This document shows, piece after piece, positions 28,638-37,967 of a stretch of DNA of 64,000 nt (its first letter is position 1; every line of letters begins with the position of its first letter). The notes beneath the pieces were generated by a model that searched no databases, was not told the origin of the DNA, and worked only from the letters and a program-made list of their open reading frames with translations. Location of the stretch: contig NZ_BMMB01000003.1 in the NCBI RefSeq assembly GCF_014645615.1, forward strand, positions 1 to 64,000, in the 5' to 3' direction. The translations under genes were made by a program, and so were the position numbers. Source of the stretch: Paenibacillus hunanensis (lineage in GTDB: Bacteria; Bacillota; Bacilli; Paenibacillales; Paenibacillaceae).

Positions 28638-29425
28638 AGCGGCACAATGACAGTGACGCTACAATGATGGAGCGTATTCATAGCGGGCAACCCGTATTCG
28701 GATTGTTCGTCTCCATTCCGCATCCGATTATCATCGAAATGATTGGAGCAGCGGAGTATGACTTTGTCATTATAGATTGTGAGCATACGACCACTGGATT
28801 GGAAGTTGTAGAGGAGATGGTGCGTGCAGCAGAGCTAGTAGGTATCACCCCACTTGTACGCGTCGCCACACTGGAACGAACGGAAATTCTTCGTTTACTC
28901 GATTGCGGAGTGAAAGGCATTGTAATTCCTCATGTGGAGGATGTACAGCAGATCGATGAAGTGGTACGTCATGCTTATTATCATCCGATTGGACAGCGTA
29001 GTCTGAATAGTGGACGCGCAGGATCATTTGCCAAATATAGCCTACAGGATTATATCGTACAGGCGAATGAGTCGATCATGATCGTGCCGATGATTGAAAG
29101 TATCGCAGGGGTACGAGCAAGTCAGGAGATTCTAGCACATCCGCAGGTATCGTTCGTGCTGGAGGGTGCGGCGGATTTGTCGCAATCGCTTGGCGTGCCA
29201 TGGCAAACCGAGCATCCCGACGTACAGGCTGCACTGGCAGAGCTACATCATATCGCTGTGCAAAGTCAGGTTCCGTACGCTACGGTAGCACGCGGCGAAG
29301 CGGACATGGTGCGCTGGTCGCGTGAGGGAGTACGTATCTTCGTGCTTGGAGATGATCGCAATACAGCTTTTCGGGCGTATTGGAATAAACGTAATCTGTA
29401 TCGGACATCAGGAGGTTGGAAATGA
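28634..29425 (+). CDS. HpcH/HpaI-fold citrate synthase (SbnG-like)
   Basis: A 263-residue HpcH/HpaI aldolase-family protein with metal-binding and catalytic blocks GLFVSIPHPIIIEMIGAAEYDFVIIDCEHT (in part YDFVIIDCEHT), RVATLERTEILRLLDCGVKGIVIPH (in part GVKGIVIPHVED), GQRSLNSGRAG and PMIESIAGV. In staphyloferrin B loci the equivalent protein, SbnG, makes citrate from oxaloacetate and acetyl-CoA outside the TCA cycle. The four-base overlap with the synthetase and the next gene show tight coupling. Confidence 0.85.
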   Translation: MKRHNDSDATMMERIHSGQPVFGLFVSIPHPIIIEMIGAAEYDFVIIDCEHTTTGLEVVEEMVRAAELVGITPLVRVATLERTEILRLLDCGVKGIVIPHVEDVQQIDEVVRHAYYHPIGQRSLNSGRAGSFAKYSLQDYIVQANESIMIVPMIESIAGVRASQEILAHPQVSFVLEGAADLSQSLGVPWQTEHPDVQAALAELHHIAVQSQVPYATVARGEADMVRWSREGVRIFVLGDDRNTAFRAYWNKRNLYRTSGGWK

Positions 29426-30762
29426 AGCAAACCGTAAGCGATATGCTAAGCAACATTGTCGAAGCGACAACTGAACCGGTATGTGCCTATATTTATGATC
29501 TGGCAGGCATACGTCAGCAGGTGCGTCAGATGCTGACGGCATTGCCACAGCGCACTTCTTTATTTTACGCGATTAAAGCTAACCCGGATGTACGCATTAT
29601 TGAAGCATTGTTGCCGCTCGTAGGTGGATTCGAGGTCGCTTCCATCGGTGAACTGCTCAAGGTACGCAGTGTAAGTCGTGATGTGCCTATTCTGTTCGGC
29701 GGCCCTGGGAAAAAGGAGCATGAGCTGGAGCAAGCGATTGAGCAAAATGTCTATGCGCTGCACGTAGAGAGTCTACTGGAGCTACGACGGATTATCTATA
29801 TTATGCAAAAGCGTCATGAGCTGGCGGCTGGAGCGGAGCGCTTGACTACAGCATCTGCTGAGGACGATGCAAATGAAATGGCTATGCCTTCACCCGTACG
29901 TATTTTGCTACGGATCAACCTGCACGCGGCATCTCTGCCGCAGACAGCGATCACGATGGGCGGTAAGGCAACACCATTCGGATTGGATGAGCATCTACTC
30001 GATGAAGCGATGCAGATTATTCAGCAGGAGGGAGCTGGCTTTGTACGATTAAGCGGCTTTCATTTCCATTCACTATCCAACAATCATGATGCAGCATTGC
30101 ATGCGGATATGGTCGAGCTGTATCTAACCCGTGCGGCAGAGTGGAAGGAGCGTTATGGTCTGGAGCGTTTGGAGCTGGTTAATGCTGGCGGTGGATTGGG
30201 CGTGTCTTATGATGAAGCAACGCCGGATTTTGACTGGCAAGCCTTTACTGCACGAATTGCAGCAAGTGCGGCTCATGCGGCACTACCTGAGACAAGGCTG
30301 ATCTTCGAGCCGGGACGTCTGATCGTAGCCGATCATGGCTATTATGCCGCAGAGATTATCGATCTCAAGGAATCGCATGGTGAGCAGTTTGCCGTTCTGC
30401 GCGGCGGTACGCATCATAACCGTTTACCTGCCTCGTGGGGGCATAATCATCCGTTTGAAATCTACGCTACAGATCGCTGGCATTATCCGTGGCAACGTTC
30501 GGAATGGATGCACAGCCGCGTTTCTCTAGTCGGTGAGCTATGCACGCCTAAGGATCGTCTTCATACCCACGGTGAGGTTGAGCGTATTCGTGTCGGGGAT
30601 ATCGCTGTTTTCCAGCAGTCTGGTGCGTATTGCTGGACGATCTCGCACCATGATTTCCTCGGACATCCGCATCCTCGGTTTTATTATATTACGGAAGGAC
30701 GTGACGATGAGCATGTCATCACAGACGATCACCATCAAGCGATCGGGCAAAGTAGCCGCTAA
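29422..30762 (+). CDS. PLP-dependent decarboxylase, LysA/SbnH-like
   Basis: A 446-residue fold-III PLP decarboxylase: PLP lysine K52 in FYAIKANPD, GFEVASIGEL, GFHFHSLSNN, NAGGGLGVSYDE, FEPGRLIVADHG and the second active-site block GELCTPKDR. In staphyloferrin B synthesis SbnH removes CO2 from the citryl-diaminopropionate intermediate. Here it may act on a diaminobutyrate adduct or on free diaminobutyrate, which would give diaminopropane. ATG 29422 follows GGAGG and overlaps the previous stop. Confidence 0.85.
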   Translation: MKQTVSDMLSNIVEATTEPVCAYIYDLAGIRQQVRQMLTALPQRTSLFYAIKANPDVRIIEALLPLVGGFEVASIGELLKVRSVSRDVPILFGGPGKKEHELEQAIEQNVYALHVESLLELRRIIYIMQKRHELAAGAERLTTASAEDDANEMAMPSPVRILLRINLHAASLPQTAITMGGKATPFGLDEHLLDEAMQIIQQEGAGFVRLSGFHFHSLSNNHDAALHADMVELYLTRAAEWKERYGLERLELVNAGGGLGVSYDEATPDFDWQAFTARIAASAAHAALPETRLIFEPGRLIVADHGYYAAEIIDLKESHGEQFAVLRGGTHHNRLPASWGHNHPFEIYATDRWHYPWQRSEWMHSRVSLVGELCTPKDRLHTHGEVERIRVGDIAVFQQSGAYCWTISHHDFLGHPHPRFYYITEGRDDEHVITDDHHQAIGQSSR

Positions 30763-32572
30763 ACGGCAAATTTTGCAGGATCTGATCAACGCATTTTTAA
30801 CCGAAGAGCTGTTAACTGAGCCGCATACACAGATTACACGCTGGGAAGAGATGTCGGACGAGCAGCGGTCAGAGTATGAGGAAAAGAATCCAGCGACATC
30901 GGCAGATGCTAATGCGGAAGGCTGGCTATATCAGATCGGAAATATGAGCTTGCGTGTCGTTCCAAGTATTCGGCTGGGACGCCAGTGGTTGGCTGGCTCT
31001 TCTATCTATCATCAGACAGCCAACGGTATAGAGCGGATCGATGAGCCTGCGCAGATCGCACAGTATATTTTGCAGCATGTGCTTGAAGCCGAAGCGTATG
31101 CTCAGTCAGGCGTAGCCGAATTTATTACAGGTATCGACACTGCGACACGCCAGCTTGCACTTGCACTGGAAACGGAATCCTTGCAGCGATTACAACAGCT
31201 AAACCCCGATTCAGCATATGAATGGTTTATTGCAGGTGAACAGATTGCTGCCCTGCGAGATCGCCCATTTCATCCATCATCCAAAGCGAAAACAGGTTTT
31301 AGCGAACAGGATTGTCTGCACTATGCAGCAGAATTTGGACAGGCGATCAAGCTACGCTGGCTCGCTCTGCGCAATGAAGTCGTGCAAGCAGGCATCAGCG
31401 ACCCGGTTCATTCCTGTCTGGAGCTTCTTGTACCAGAGGATCGTCATCTTTTGGAAACGGAATGTCGGGAGCGCGGGCTGGATAGTGATGCCTATACACT
31501 TATCCCCGTTCATCCATGGCAGCTGGAGCATATTATCTTACCTCGATACACGGCTGAGTTGGATAATGGCGATGTAGTTGTACTCCGAGCTAAGGCAGGG
31601 GATATGCTTGCTACATCCTCCCTGCGCTCGATGGCGCCACAGCAACCAAGCAAGGCTATGCTCAAGCTGCCAGTAAGCGTATTGTCGCTTGGCGCTGCTC
31701 GTTATCTGCCTGTCGTGAAGCTGTTAAATGGTCTATCTGGTGAACGCATGCTCCGCCAGGCAGTAGCCTGTGATGAGCAGCTCAAAGAGCGCGTCTATCT
31801 CTGTCAGGAAAATCACTGGTGGGGCTATATGCCGACGGATATGGGATTATTCGATGATCATCCACGCCATCTTGCGGTGCAGCTCCGGCTCTATCCACAG
31901 GAGCTACTCGATGATTCGATACGTATCCTTCCCATGGCAGCACTCGGTGTTGAGTTGGAGGGTACTCATCTATTCAACCGCCTGCTGGGTAAGACTCCTA
32001 CTGAAAATGAGGTGCTACAGCTGTATACCGATATAGCTGAGCTATTCTATGATGTCGTCATGCGTTTGTTCAAAGTCGGGGTTGTCCCTGAAATTCACGG
32101 TCAAAACTGCTGTATCGTATGGAAGAAGGATCGCCCCGCTGCCTTGCTATTCCGTGATCATGATTCGGTGCGATTACATCCACCTTACACCGAACAGCAT
32201 GGAATCGAAGATCCGCGATATCATATTCGGCCGGGTTATTCCAATAGCCTGTACAACGAAACGCTGGAAAAGCTTATTTTCTACGTGCAATCGCTCGGAA
32301 CCCAGGTGAATCTTGCCTCAATTATGGAGTCGATCGCTAACGTGTATGGAATCGATGAGCAACATCTATGGCAAATTACCGAATCAGCATGGAAGCAAGC
32401 GCTGGCAACGGTTGAACTACCAGAGGCAGACCGCAAGCTACTGTATCGCATTATTTTCGAAGCCGAGCAGTGGCCGACCAAGCTGATTGTACGCCCATTG
32501 CTGGAGGCAGATGGTGTACCTGGGGCGATGCCTTCTGGTAAAGGATATGGACATAATCCATTTCGTCGTTAG
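30707..32572 (+). CDS. NIS siderophore synthetase, IucA/IucC family (SbnC-like role)
   Basis: A 621-residue third NIS synthetase: DRPFHPSSKAKTGFSEQD, LIPVHPWQLEH, PEIHGQNCCIVW and LLFRDHDSVRLH. With the two other synthetases it completes the E, F, C set used for staphyloferrin B, where SbnC adds 2-oxoglutarate. Here it sits last, not first. GGAAGGA 7 bases before ATG 30707 decides the start; the gene overlaps the decarboxylase by 56 bases. The SbnC equivalence is by elimination and is uncertain. Confidence 0.85.
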   Translation: MSMSSQTITIKRSGKVAAKRQILQDLINAFLTEELLTEPHTQITRWEEMSDEQRSEYEEKNPATSADANAEGWLYQIGNMSLRVVPSIRLGRQWLAGSSIYHQTANGIERIDEPAQIAQYILQHVLEAEAYAQSGVAEFITGIDTATRQLALALETESLQRLQQLNPDSAYEWFIAGEQIAALRDRPFHPSSKAKTGFSEQDCLHYAAEFGQAIKLRWLALRNEVVQAGISDPVHSCLELLVPEDRHLLETECRERGLDSDAYTLIPVHPWQLEHIILPRYTAELDNGDVVVLRAKAGDMLATSSLRSMAPQQPSKAMLKLPVSVLSLGAARYLPVVKLLNGLSGERMLRQAVACDEQLKERVYLCQENHWWGYMPTDMGLFDDHPRHLAVQLRLYPQELLDDSIRILPMAALGVELEGTHLFNRLLGKTPTENEVLQLYTDIAELFYDVVMRLFKVGVVPEIHGQNCCIVWKKDRPAALLFRDHDSVRLHPPYTEQHGIEDPRYHIRPGYSNSLYNETLEKLIFYVQSLGTQVNLASIMESIANVYGIDEQHLWQITESAWKQALATVELPEADRKLLYRIIFEAEQWPTKLIVRPLLEADGVPGAMPSGKGYGHNPFRR

Positions 32573-32642
32573 AGCAGTAGGGATAGGGATGCGGAGAGAG
32601 TATAGAGAGTACGGAGTGTTAGTTTATATACAGATATGATAA

Positions 32643-32678
32643 AAAAGCGAGGCAGATCATGACATCTGCCTCGCTTTT
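32643..32678. terminator. Terminator of the siderophore biosynthesis operon
   Basis: AAAAGCGAGGCAGAT and ATCTGCCTCGCTTTT form a 15-bp perfect stem around a 6-base loop, with A and T runs so that it works in both directions. It also lies downstream of the expansin gene on the other strand. Confidence 0.85.
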
Positions 32679-32779
32679 GTGTGGTGTGTGGTTTCATGTG
32701 GGACTTCGTATGCGGCTTCGAAGGAATCGAGAGATAGAGTTGCTACGCTATCCATTCACTCGCCATCTGTTCCATGCGA

Positions 32780-33490
32780 TCAATCCGGGAATTGTACCTT
32801 TCCAGGTACGATATATGCGTCTGATCCACCGCTGGATGGAAGAGCAGGGATCGTATCTGTTACCGAGATACCCCGAATGTCGGTAATACGTACTTTCAGT
32901 GGCTGGTTGCCGAGCTGTTCACCGAGGAAATGGTTATAGTCCATCTTTTGCAGGTTGAGCCAGCTACCGTTCTTCTGCACTTCCAGCTTCATGACTGGAT
33001 ACTTGTGGTTGCGTACCTGTATCGCTGCCCACCACTGGGAACTGCCTTCCTTGATACGATAGCTAAAATTGCCTGTAATCGGTGCCTTGACTACCTTCCA
33101 GGAAATGTTGATCTTGCCATCGCTGACATTACCGATTTTGGCAAATGCATTCGGGGATAGATCCAGTGCACCGCTCGGTGCTCCAGGGTACAGATCGGTT
33201 ACATACACAACGGTTTTACCTTTTGGCCCGGTCACTTCCAGATAAGCGCCTGCCAGTGCCGCTTTTACACCGCCATAATTCATCTGGGTAGGATTGAGCG
33301 CTGTGATCTCCATATTGGCTGGAATCGGATCAAGTAGCACCGCACCACCGGAATAGCCAGAGCTCGTATAGGTTGCATAGCCCTGATATGTATCGTTCCA
33401 TGCTGCTGAAGCGGGAAGCGCGAACAATACGACGCTCAGCATCGCAGTCATGCCGAGCATGCTCCATTTGGATCTTGGTTTTCTTTTCAT
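32780..33490 (-). CDS. Bacterial expansin (YoaJ/EXLX1-like)
   Basis: A 236-residue secreted protein with a signal peptide (to ASAA) and the two expansin domains. Domain 1 has YQGYATYTSSGYSGGAVLLDP, in part GYATYTSSGYSGG, and YVTDLYPGAPSGALDLSPNAF, in part YVTDLYP and GALDLSPNAF, which carries the two conserved Asp residues. Domain 2 has the aromatic binding surface SSQWWAAIQVRNHKYPV and MDYNHF. It is very close to B. subtilis YoaJ, which loosens plant cell walls without hydrolysis. GGAGG precedes the ATG. It is consistent with a root-associated life. Confidence 0.95.
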   Translation of the reverse strand: MKRKPRSKWSMLGMTAMLSVVLFALPASAAWNDTYQGYATYTSSGYSGGAVLLDPIPANMEITALNPTQMNYGGVKAALAGAYLEVTGPKGKTVVYVTDLYPGAPSGALDLSPNAFAKIGNVSDGKINISWKVVKAPITGNFSYRIKEGSSQWWAAIQVRNHKYPVMKLEVQKNGSWLNLQKMDYNHFLGEQLGNQPLKVRITDIRGISVTDTIPALPSSGGSDAYIVPGKVQFPD

Positions 33491-33752
33491 TTCACATCAA
33501 CCTCCAGTATGAATGTTGTATTACATCTGTTATGCGAAGAAATTTCCTTTAATAGTCTATAATAAATTCCATATAAATACAATTATATTTAAATATAACA
33601 AAAAGGAAGGTTATAGGCGGTTTTCTATGATTCATCGTATTCAGGCTAAAAGCCCTACAGCTTATTTTACGTCTGCCTCATTCCAGCTTGATAAATTTGT
33701 GATATTTTAAAATCATAACTATATTTATTCAAAAATTGGAGGAATACAAACG

Positions 33753-36700
33753 ATGAGGAGTTGGAAAAAGAAAGCTAGTGCGAGTCTCGCTGTTAGCCTG
33801 CTAACGGCTTCGATCTTGCCTATGCCGGGTCATGCACTGCATGCTGCGGAGGTAGAGACCGTCGCACCTGCGAACACAACGACAAGTACGATTGTCGATC
33901 AACAGACTACAGGTCATGTACACGCTACCTTTCAGACTGCATTATCCAGCGCATCCGTACAAAATGATACGTATGCGATTACAACAGCACGTGCGCAAGC
34001 CATTGGCAGCACCGTAACCGTACAAGGTGTCGTTACATACCGAGAGGACACAGGCAACAATTATAGCAATCTGTACATTCAGGATGGACAGGCTGGCATC
34101 GTTATCCGTGGACAGGCATTCACTGCACAGGCTGGCGATACGATTCAAGTCACTGGTAAGCTAGGCGCATATCAGAAGCTTCTGCAAATCGCCGCTACCT
34201 CCAGCAATGTCGAGACCATTCAATCTGGCACTGTGCCTCAGCCGAAGACCATCGATTCCTCCGGCTTTGCTACGGGCAATCCGAATGAAGCTACGCTCGT
34301 TAAAGTGTCTCAAGTACACGTAGATAGCGTATCCGGTAATCGGTATACACTTTCCGATGCCAATGGAACCTTTGTCGTATACACCACCAATGCATGGCTC
34401 AAATCTGGCTATACCTATACCTCCATCACTGGAGTCATCACGCGTTATCAGGATACATATCAGCTGCTCCCACGCTCTACAAGCGATATTGAGGGTGGCG
34501 ACCAGGCTCCACCTTCCGGACAGGAGCCATTACGATTAACGATTAATCAAATTCAAGGCACCGCACAAACGTCTACTTATGCCGAACAACAGGTACAGGG
34601 TGTCGAAGGCATCGTTACGATGGTCAAAAGCCGTTCTAGCTTTTATATGCAGATGCCCGATGAGCTCGCAGACAATGATCCGCGCACATCTGAGGGTATT
34701 CTAGTCTATCGATCCGCTCATGGTGTGAAACCGGGAGATCGCGTCCAGGTAGATGGAGGTGTGAAGGAATATCGGGAGACTGGCTACGCAGATGCCGCTG
34801 ATCTGACGACAACAGAAATTGCCGCTTCCTCGATCAAGGTGCTAGCAGAGAATCAGCCGCTTCCAGCGCCTACGATTATTGGCTCGGGTGGACGTAGCAT
34901 TCCAGAGCAGATTGCTTCGGTGGATGGTAAAGCTCAATTTGACCCTGCACAATATAGCATCGACTTTTATGAAAGTCTGGAAGGGATGCGGGTACAGCTG
35001 AATGATGCCGATATTATCGGGCCTTACACGTATGAGATTCCAGTGACGGTCGATGCAGCACGTCATGCACGTCGTACACCAGCAGGCGGCTTGATCATTA
35101 CCGATGGAGATTTCAATTCAGATCGATTACTTATTGCAAGCAAGCCGAGTCAGCCGATCAAGACCGGAGACCGCTTCAATGGTACGATTACAGGTATTAT
35201 GAGCTATAGCTACAGCAATTTTAAAATCCTGCCAGATCAGCCGTTGCCCCCGGTTCAGGACGGAGGCTGGAAGCGCGAGGTGTCGCAGCTGCAAAATGGG
35301 CCGCAACAGCTCACTATCGCTTCATTTAACGTAGAAAACTTCTGGAACGATCCAGTAGCGACAGATAAAACGCAAAAGATTGCTCGTGATGTTGTCGACA
35401 ATCTGCATACGCCGGATATTCTCGCATTGATGGAGGTTCAGGACAATAACGGTGCAACCGATGATGGCACAACGGACGCGAGTCAGAACTTTGAGGCGCT
35501 AATCGCTGCCATTCAAGCAGCAGGTGGATCAACCTATCGCTATGCTAGCATCGCCCCGATCAACAATCAGGATGGCGGAGCCCCTGGCGGTAATATTCGG
35601 GTCGGATTCCTATATAATCCGCAGCGTATCACCTTACCTGTAGCACCGGGCGGTGCAGGCGATTCCGTAACCGCAGTGACGTATGGAACGACAGGCTTGA
35701 GCGTTAATCCGGGTAGAATCGATCCGGGTAATGTCGCTTTCGAATCTTCACGCAAGTCGCTGGCAGCGCAGTTCGTCTTTAACGGTCAGTCCGTGATCGT
35801 CATTGCGAATCACTTCAACTCCAAGGGCGGCGATCAGGCGCTATATGGTGCAGCACAGCCTCCAGTACGCAGCAGCGAGATTCAGCGTGCTCGTCAGGCA
35901 GCCGTACTCAATAATTTTGTAAAGGACACCCTTGCTCAGAATAGCAATGCGAATATCGTACTCGTCGGTGACTTTAATGATTTTCAATTTTCCAACACAT
36001 TTAACATTTTAAAAGGCAAAGAATTGACGAATCTGGTGGATACCTTACCCGTCAATGAGCGCTATTCCTATGTATACGAGGGCAATTCTCAAACGCTGGA
36101 TCATGTGCTAATGACCTCGCAGCTGGCAGCACGCGCGCAGCTGGATATCGTGCATATCAATTCCGACTTTATGGAAGAGGATGGACGTGTCAGCGATCAT
36201 GATCCACTACTAACGCGCATCGACTTTACACCGAATTCAGACTCCAAAGACAAGGATAAGGATCGCGGTACCACAACTACTCCAGGTACGAATACCAATA
36301 CAGACACGGCGCCATCCGGTAGTGCAGGTACAGCACCGATAACGCCAACAGCTAGCTCAGAACCTGTTGCGCAGGGCGTATCGGAAAATGGACAGCTCGC
36401 TCGCTGGACACTTACTCCGGAGCTACAGCAGGAAGGTAATCGCATGGTAGCTACCAGTGTGATTGATGCCGCAGCAGCACAGCGTATGCTGAATAATACA
36501 GCAACGACATTACAGCTTGATCTGCAAGCAACATCAGCTGTGAATAGCTTCCAGTTGCACATTCAGCAAGCAGCAGGTGTCGCCTTAACCAGTCAAAGTC
36601 AGCTACAGCAGATTACAATAAATACGCCGCTCGGACAGTATCATTTGCCAGCTAGTTTAGTTAAGCAAGCACTCACCGATGAACAAACGGTGGAGCTGGA

Positions 36701-37610
36701 AATTTCATCTGATCCTACAGCTGTTCAAGAGGCGCAAGCAGCGGGTTACACGCCTTACACCGCCGTAGCCTATACGATCAATACAATCGCTGCCAATGGT
36801 AATAAAACGGCTGTACGTGAGCTTGGGCAATATGTAAAACGCACCATCGCCTCCAATGCCATTCAAACGGGTCAACGAATCGCTGTCATGCGTGTAGAAC
36901 AAAACGGCACAGGCAAGGCGCAATACACACCTGTACCGTTTTCCATCCAATCGGGCCAGATTACGCTGCTTAGTAACACCAATAGTAGCTATATCGCACT
37001 TCGTGCAGAGGAGCCTGACTTTATGGATATGCAGGGACACTGGGCTCAAGCTGTAGTACAGCAGTTGCGCGACACAGGCGTAATTCAGGGACAGAGCAAT
37101 ACACAATTCACGCCAACAGCGGGCGTAACCCGAGCTGAGTTCGCTGCTATGCTCACACGTGCACTGGGTGTATCCACTCTGGCAAATGTAAATGTAAGCT
37201 CTAGCTCGAATACTAGCTTCGCAGATGTACCTGTATCTGCATGGTATGCAAGCTCCGTTCAAGCAGCCAGCAATGCAGGCTGGATCAAGGGCGATGAGAA
37301 AGGGAATTTCCGTCCTAATGCCCAGGTAACCCGTCAGGAAATGGCTGTCATGCTGCAACGCGCATGGAGCGATGTCATGACTAACACTAACAATACCAGC
37401 ACCCATACAGGCAATAGCAAAACATCATCTCAACGACTTACTGATACAGCAACTATTGCAAGCTGGGCACTACCAGCAGTCCAGCAATTAGTCACAGCGG
37501 GGCTGATCGAAGGCAACGCAGAAGCCCGCTTCCAGCCTACACGCTCTCTAAGACGCGCCGAAAGCGCAGCCGTCATTAGCCGCCTCATTAACGAGATTAC
37601 TCGTTCTTGA
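33753..37610 (+). CDS. Large SLH-anchored secreted nuclease (ExeM/NucH-like)
   Basis: A 1285-residue surface protein. Order: signal peptide (1 to about 30), OB-fold-like repeats (about 65-165 and 255-350), an endonuclease/exonuclease/phosphatase domain (about 520-830), a Ser/Thr linker, a beta-rich region, and three SLH repeats at the end (MQGHWAQAVVQQLRDTGVI; VPVSAWYASSVQAASNAGW; ASWALPAVQQLVTAGLI). Nuclease residues are seen in IASFNVENFW, LALMEVQDN, ANHFNSKGG, LVGDFNDFQ, LDHVLMT and VSDHDPLL. It would degrade extracellular DNA while bound to the S-layer or wall, supplying phosphate and nucleosides or altering biofilm. TTGGAGGA precedes the ATG. Confidence 0.9.
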   Translation: MRSWKKKASASLAVSLLTASILPMPGHALHAAEVETVAPANTTTSTIVDQQTTGHVHATFQTALSSASVQNDTYAITTARAQAIGSTVTVQGVVTYREDTGNNYSNLYIQDGQAGIVIRGQAFTAQAGDTIQVTGKLGAYQKLLQIAATSSNVETIQSGTVPQPKTIDSSGFATGNPNEATLVKVSQVHVDSVSGNRYTLSDANGTFVVYTTNAWLKSGYTYTSITGVITRYQDTYQLLPRSTSDIEGGDQAPPSGQEPLRLTINQIQGTAQTSTYAEQQVQGVEGIVTMVKSRSSFYMQMPDELADNDPRTSEGILVYRSAHGVKPGDRVQVDGGVKEYRETGYADAADLTTTEIAASSIKVLAENQPLPAPTIIGSGGRSIPEQIASVDGKAQFDPAQYSIDFYESLEGMRVQLNDADIIGPYTYEIPVTVDAARHARRTPAGGLIITDGDFNSDRLLIASKPSQPIKTGDRFNGTITGIMSYSYSNFKILPDQPLPPVQDGGWKREVSQLQNGPQQLTIASFNVENFWNDPVATDKTQKIARDVVDNLHTPDILALMEVQDNNGATDDGTTDASQNFEALIAAIQAAGGSTYRYASIAPINNQDGGAPGGNIRVGFLYNPQRITLPVAPGGAGDSVTAVTYGTTGLSVNPGRIDPGNVAFESSRKSLAAQFVFNGQSVIVIANHFNSKGGDQALYGAAQPPVRSSEIQRARQAAVLNNFVKDTLAQNSNANIVLVGDFNDFQFSNTFNILKGKELTNLVDTLPVNERYSYVYEGNSQTLDHVLMTSQLAARAQLDIVHINSDFMEEDGRVSDHDPLLTRIDFTPNSDSKDKDKDRGTTTTPGTNTNTDTAPSGSAGTAPITPTASSEPVAQGVSENGQLARWTLTPELQQEGNRMVATSVIDAAAAQRMLNNTATTLQLDLQATSAVNSFQLHIQQAAGVALTSQSQLQQITINTPLGQYHLPASLVKQALTDEQTVELEISSDPTAVQEAQAAGYTPYTAVAYTINTIAANGNKTAVRELGQYVKRTIASNAIQTGQRIAVMRVEQNGTGKAQYTPVPFSIQSGQITLLSNTNSSYIALRAEEPDFMDMQGHWAQAVVQQLRDTGVIQGQSNTQFTPTAGVTRAEFAAMLTRALGVSTLANVNVSSSSNTSFADVPVSAWYASSVQAASNAGWIKGDEKGNFRPNAQVTRQEMAVMLQRAWSDVMTNTNNTSTHTGNSKTSSQRLTDTATIASWALPAVQQLVTAGLIEGNAEARFQPTRSLRRAESAAVISRLINEITRS

Positions 37611-37742
37611 TGCAAGGATGCAGGGATATGTTGTAATCCTAGAAACGGTCGATCCGTTCCATTGATTTTGAAGATCAGGTTGTATCATGAAGTAAGCTTA
37701 CTAAGCATTAGACGGTCTACATTATAAAATGCTTTCTATCAA

Positions 37743-37786
37743 AATAGCCTGCCTCCGTACTGCATCGGAGGCAGGCTATTGATTTT
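37743..37786. terminator. Terminator after the SLH nuclease gene
   Basis: AATAGCCTGCCTCCG pairs with CGGAGGCAGGCTATT, a 15-bp perfect stem, followed by GATTTTT. The remaining bases to 37967 hold nothing recognisable. Confidence 0.8.
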
Positions 37787-37967
37787 TACGTAGTAAAATA
37801 TTTTACAGCGTACAAGGGGAGTACTCTGGCATTTACTTCTACTATATAGAACCCTGCGTGATACCAGATTCCGTACACATATTCATCCGCATATTTATTT
37901 CCACAATGATAGCAGCAATCATCATAAAATTCCCCGTATATTCCTGACACAATCCATTAACAAGCCA

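Noticed and set aside
33627..33710. A 27-residue frame in the gap before the SLH nuclease
   Set aside because: Its AAGGAAGG is 16 or more bases from the ATG and the peptide shows no pattern; chance cannot be excluded.
36705..37406. A 233-codon minus-strand frame inside the SLH nuclease gene
   Set aside because: It is antisense to the clearly real SLH repeats, has no ribosome site and an unprotein-like Cys/Tyr-rich composition.
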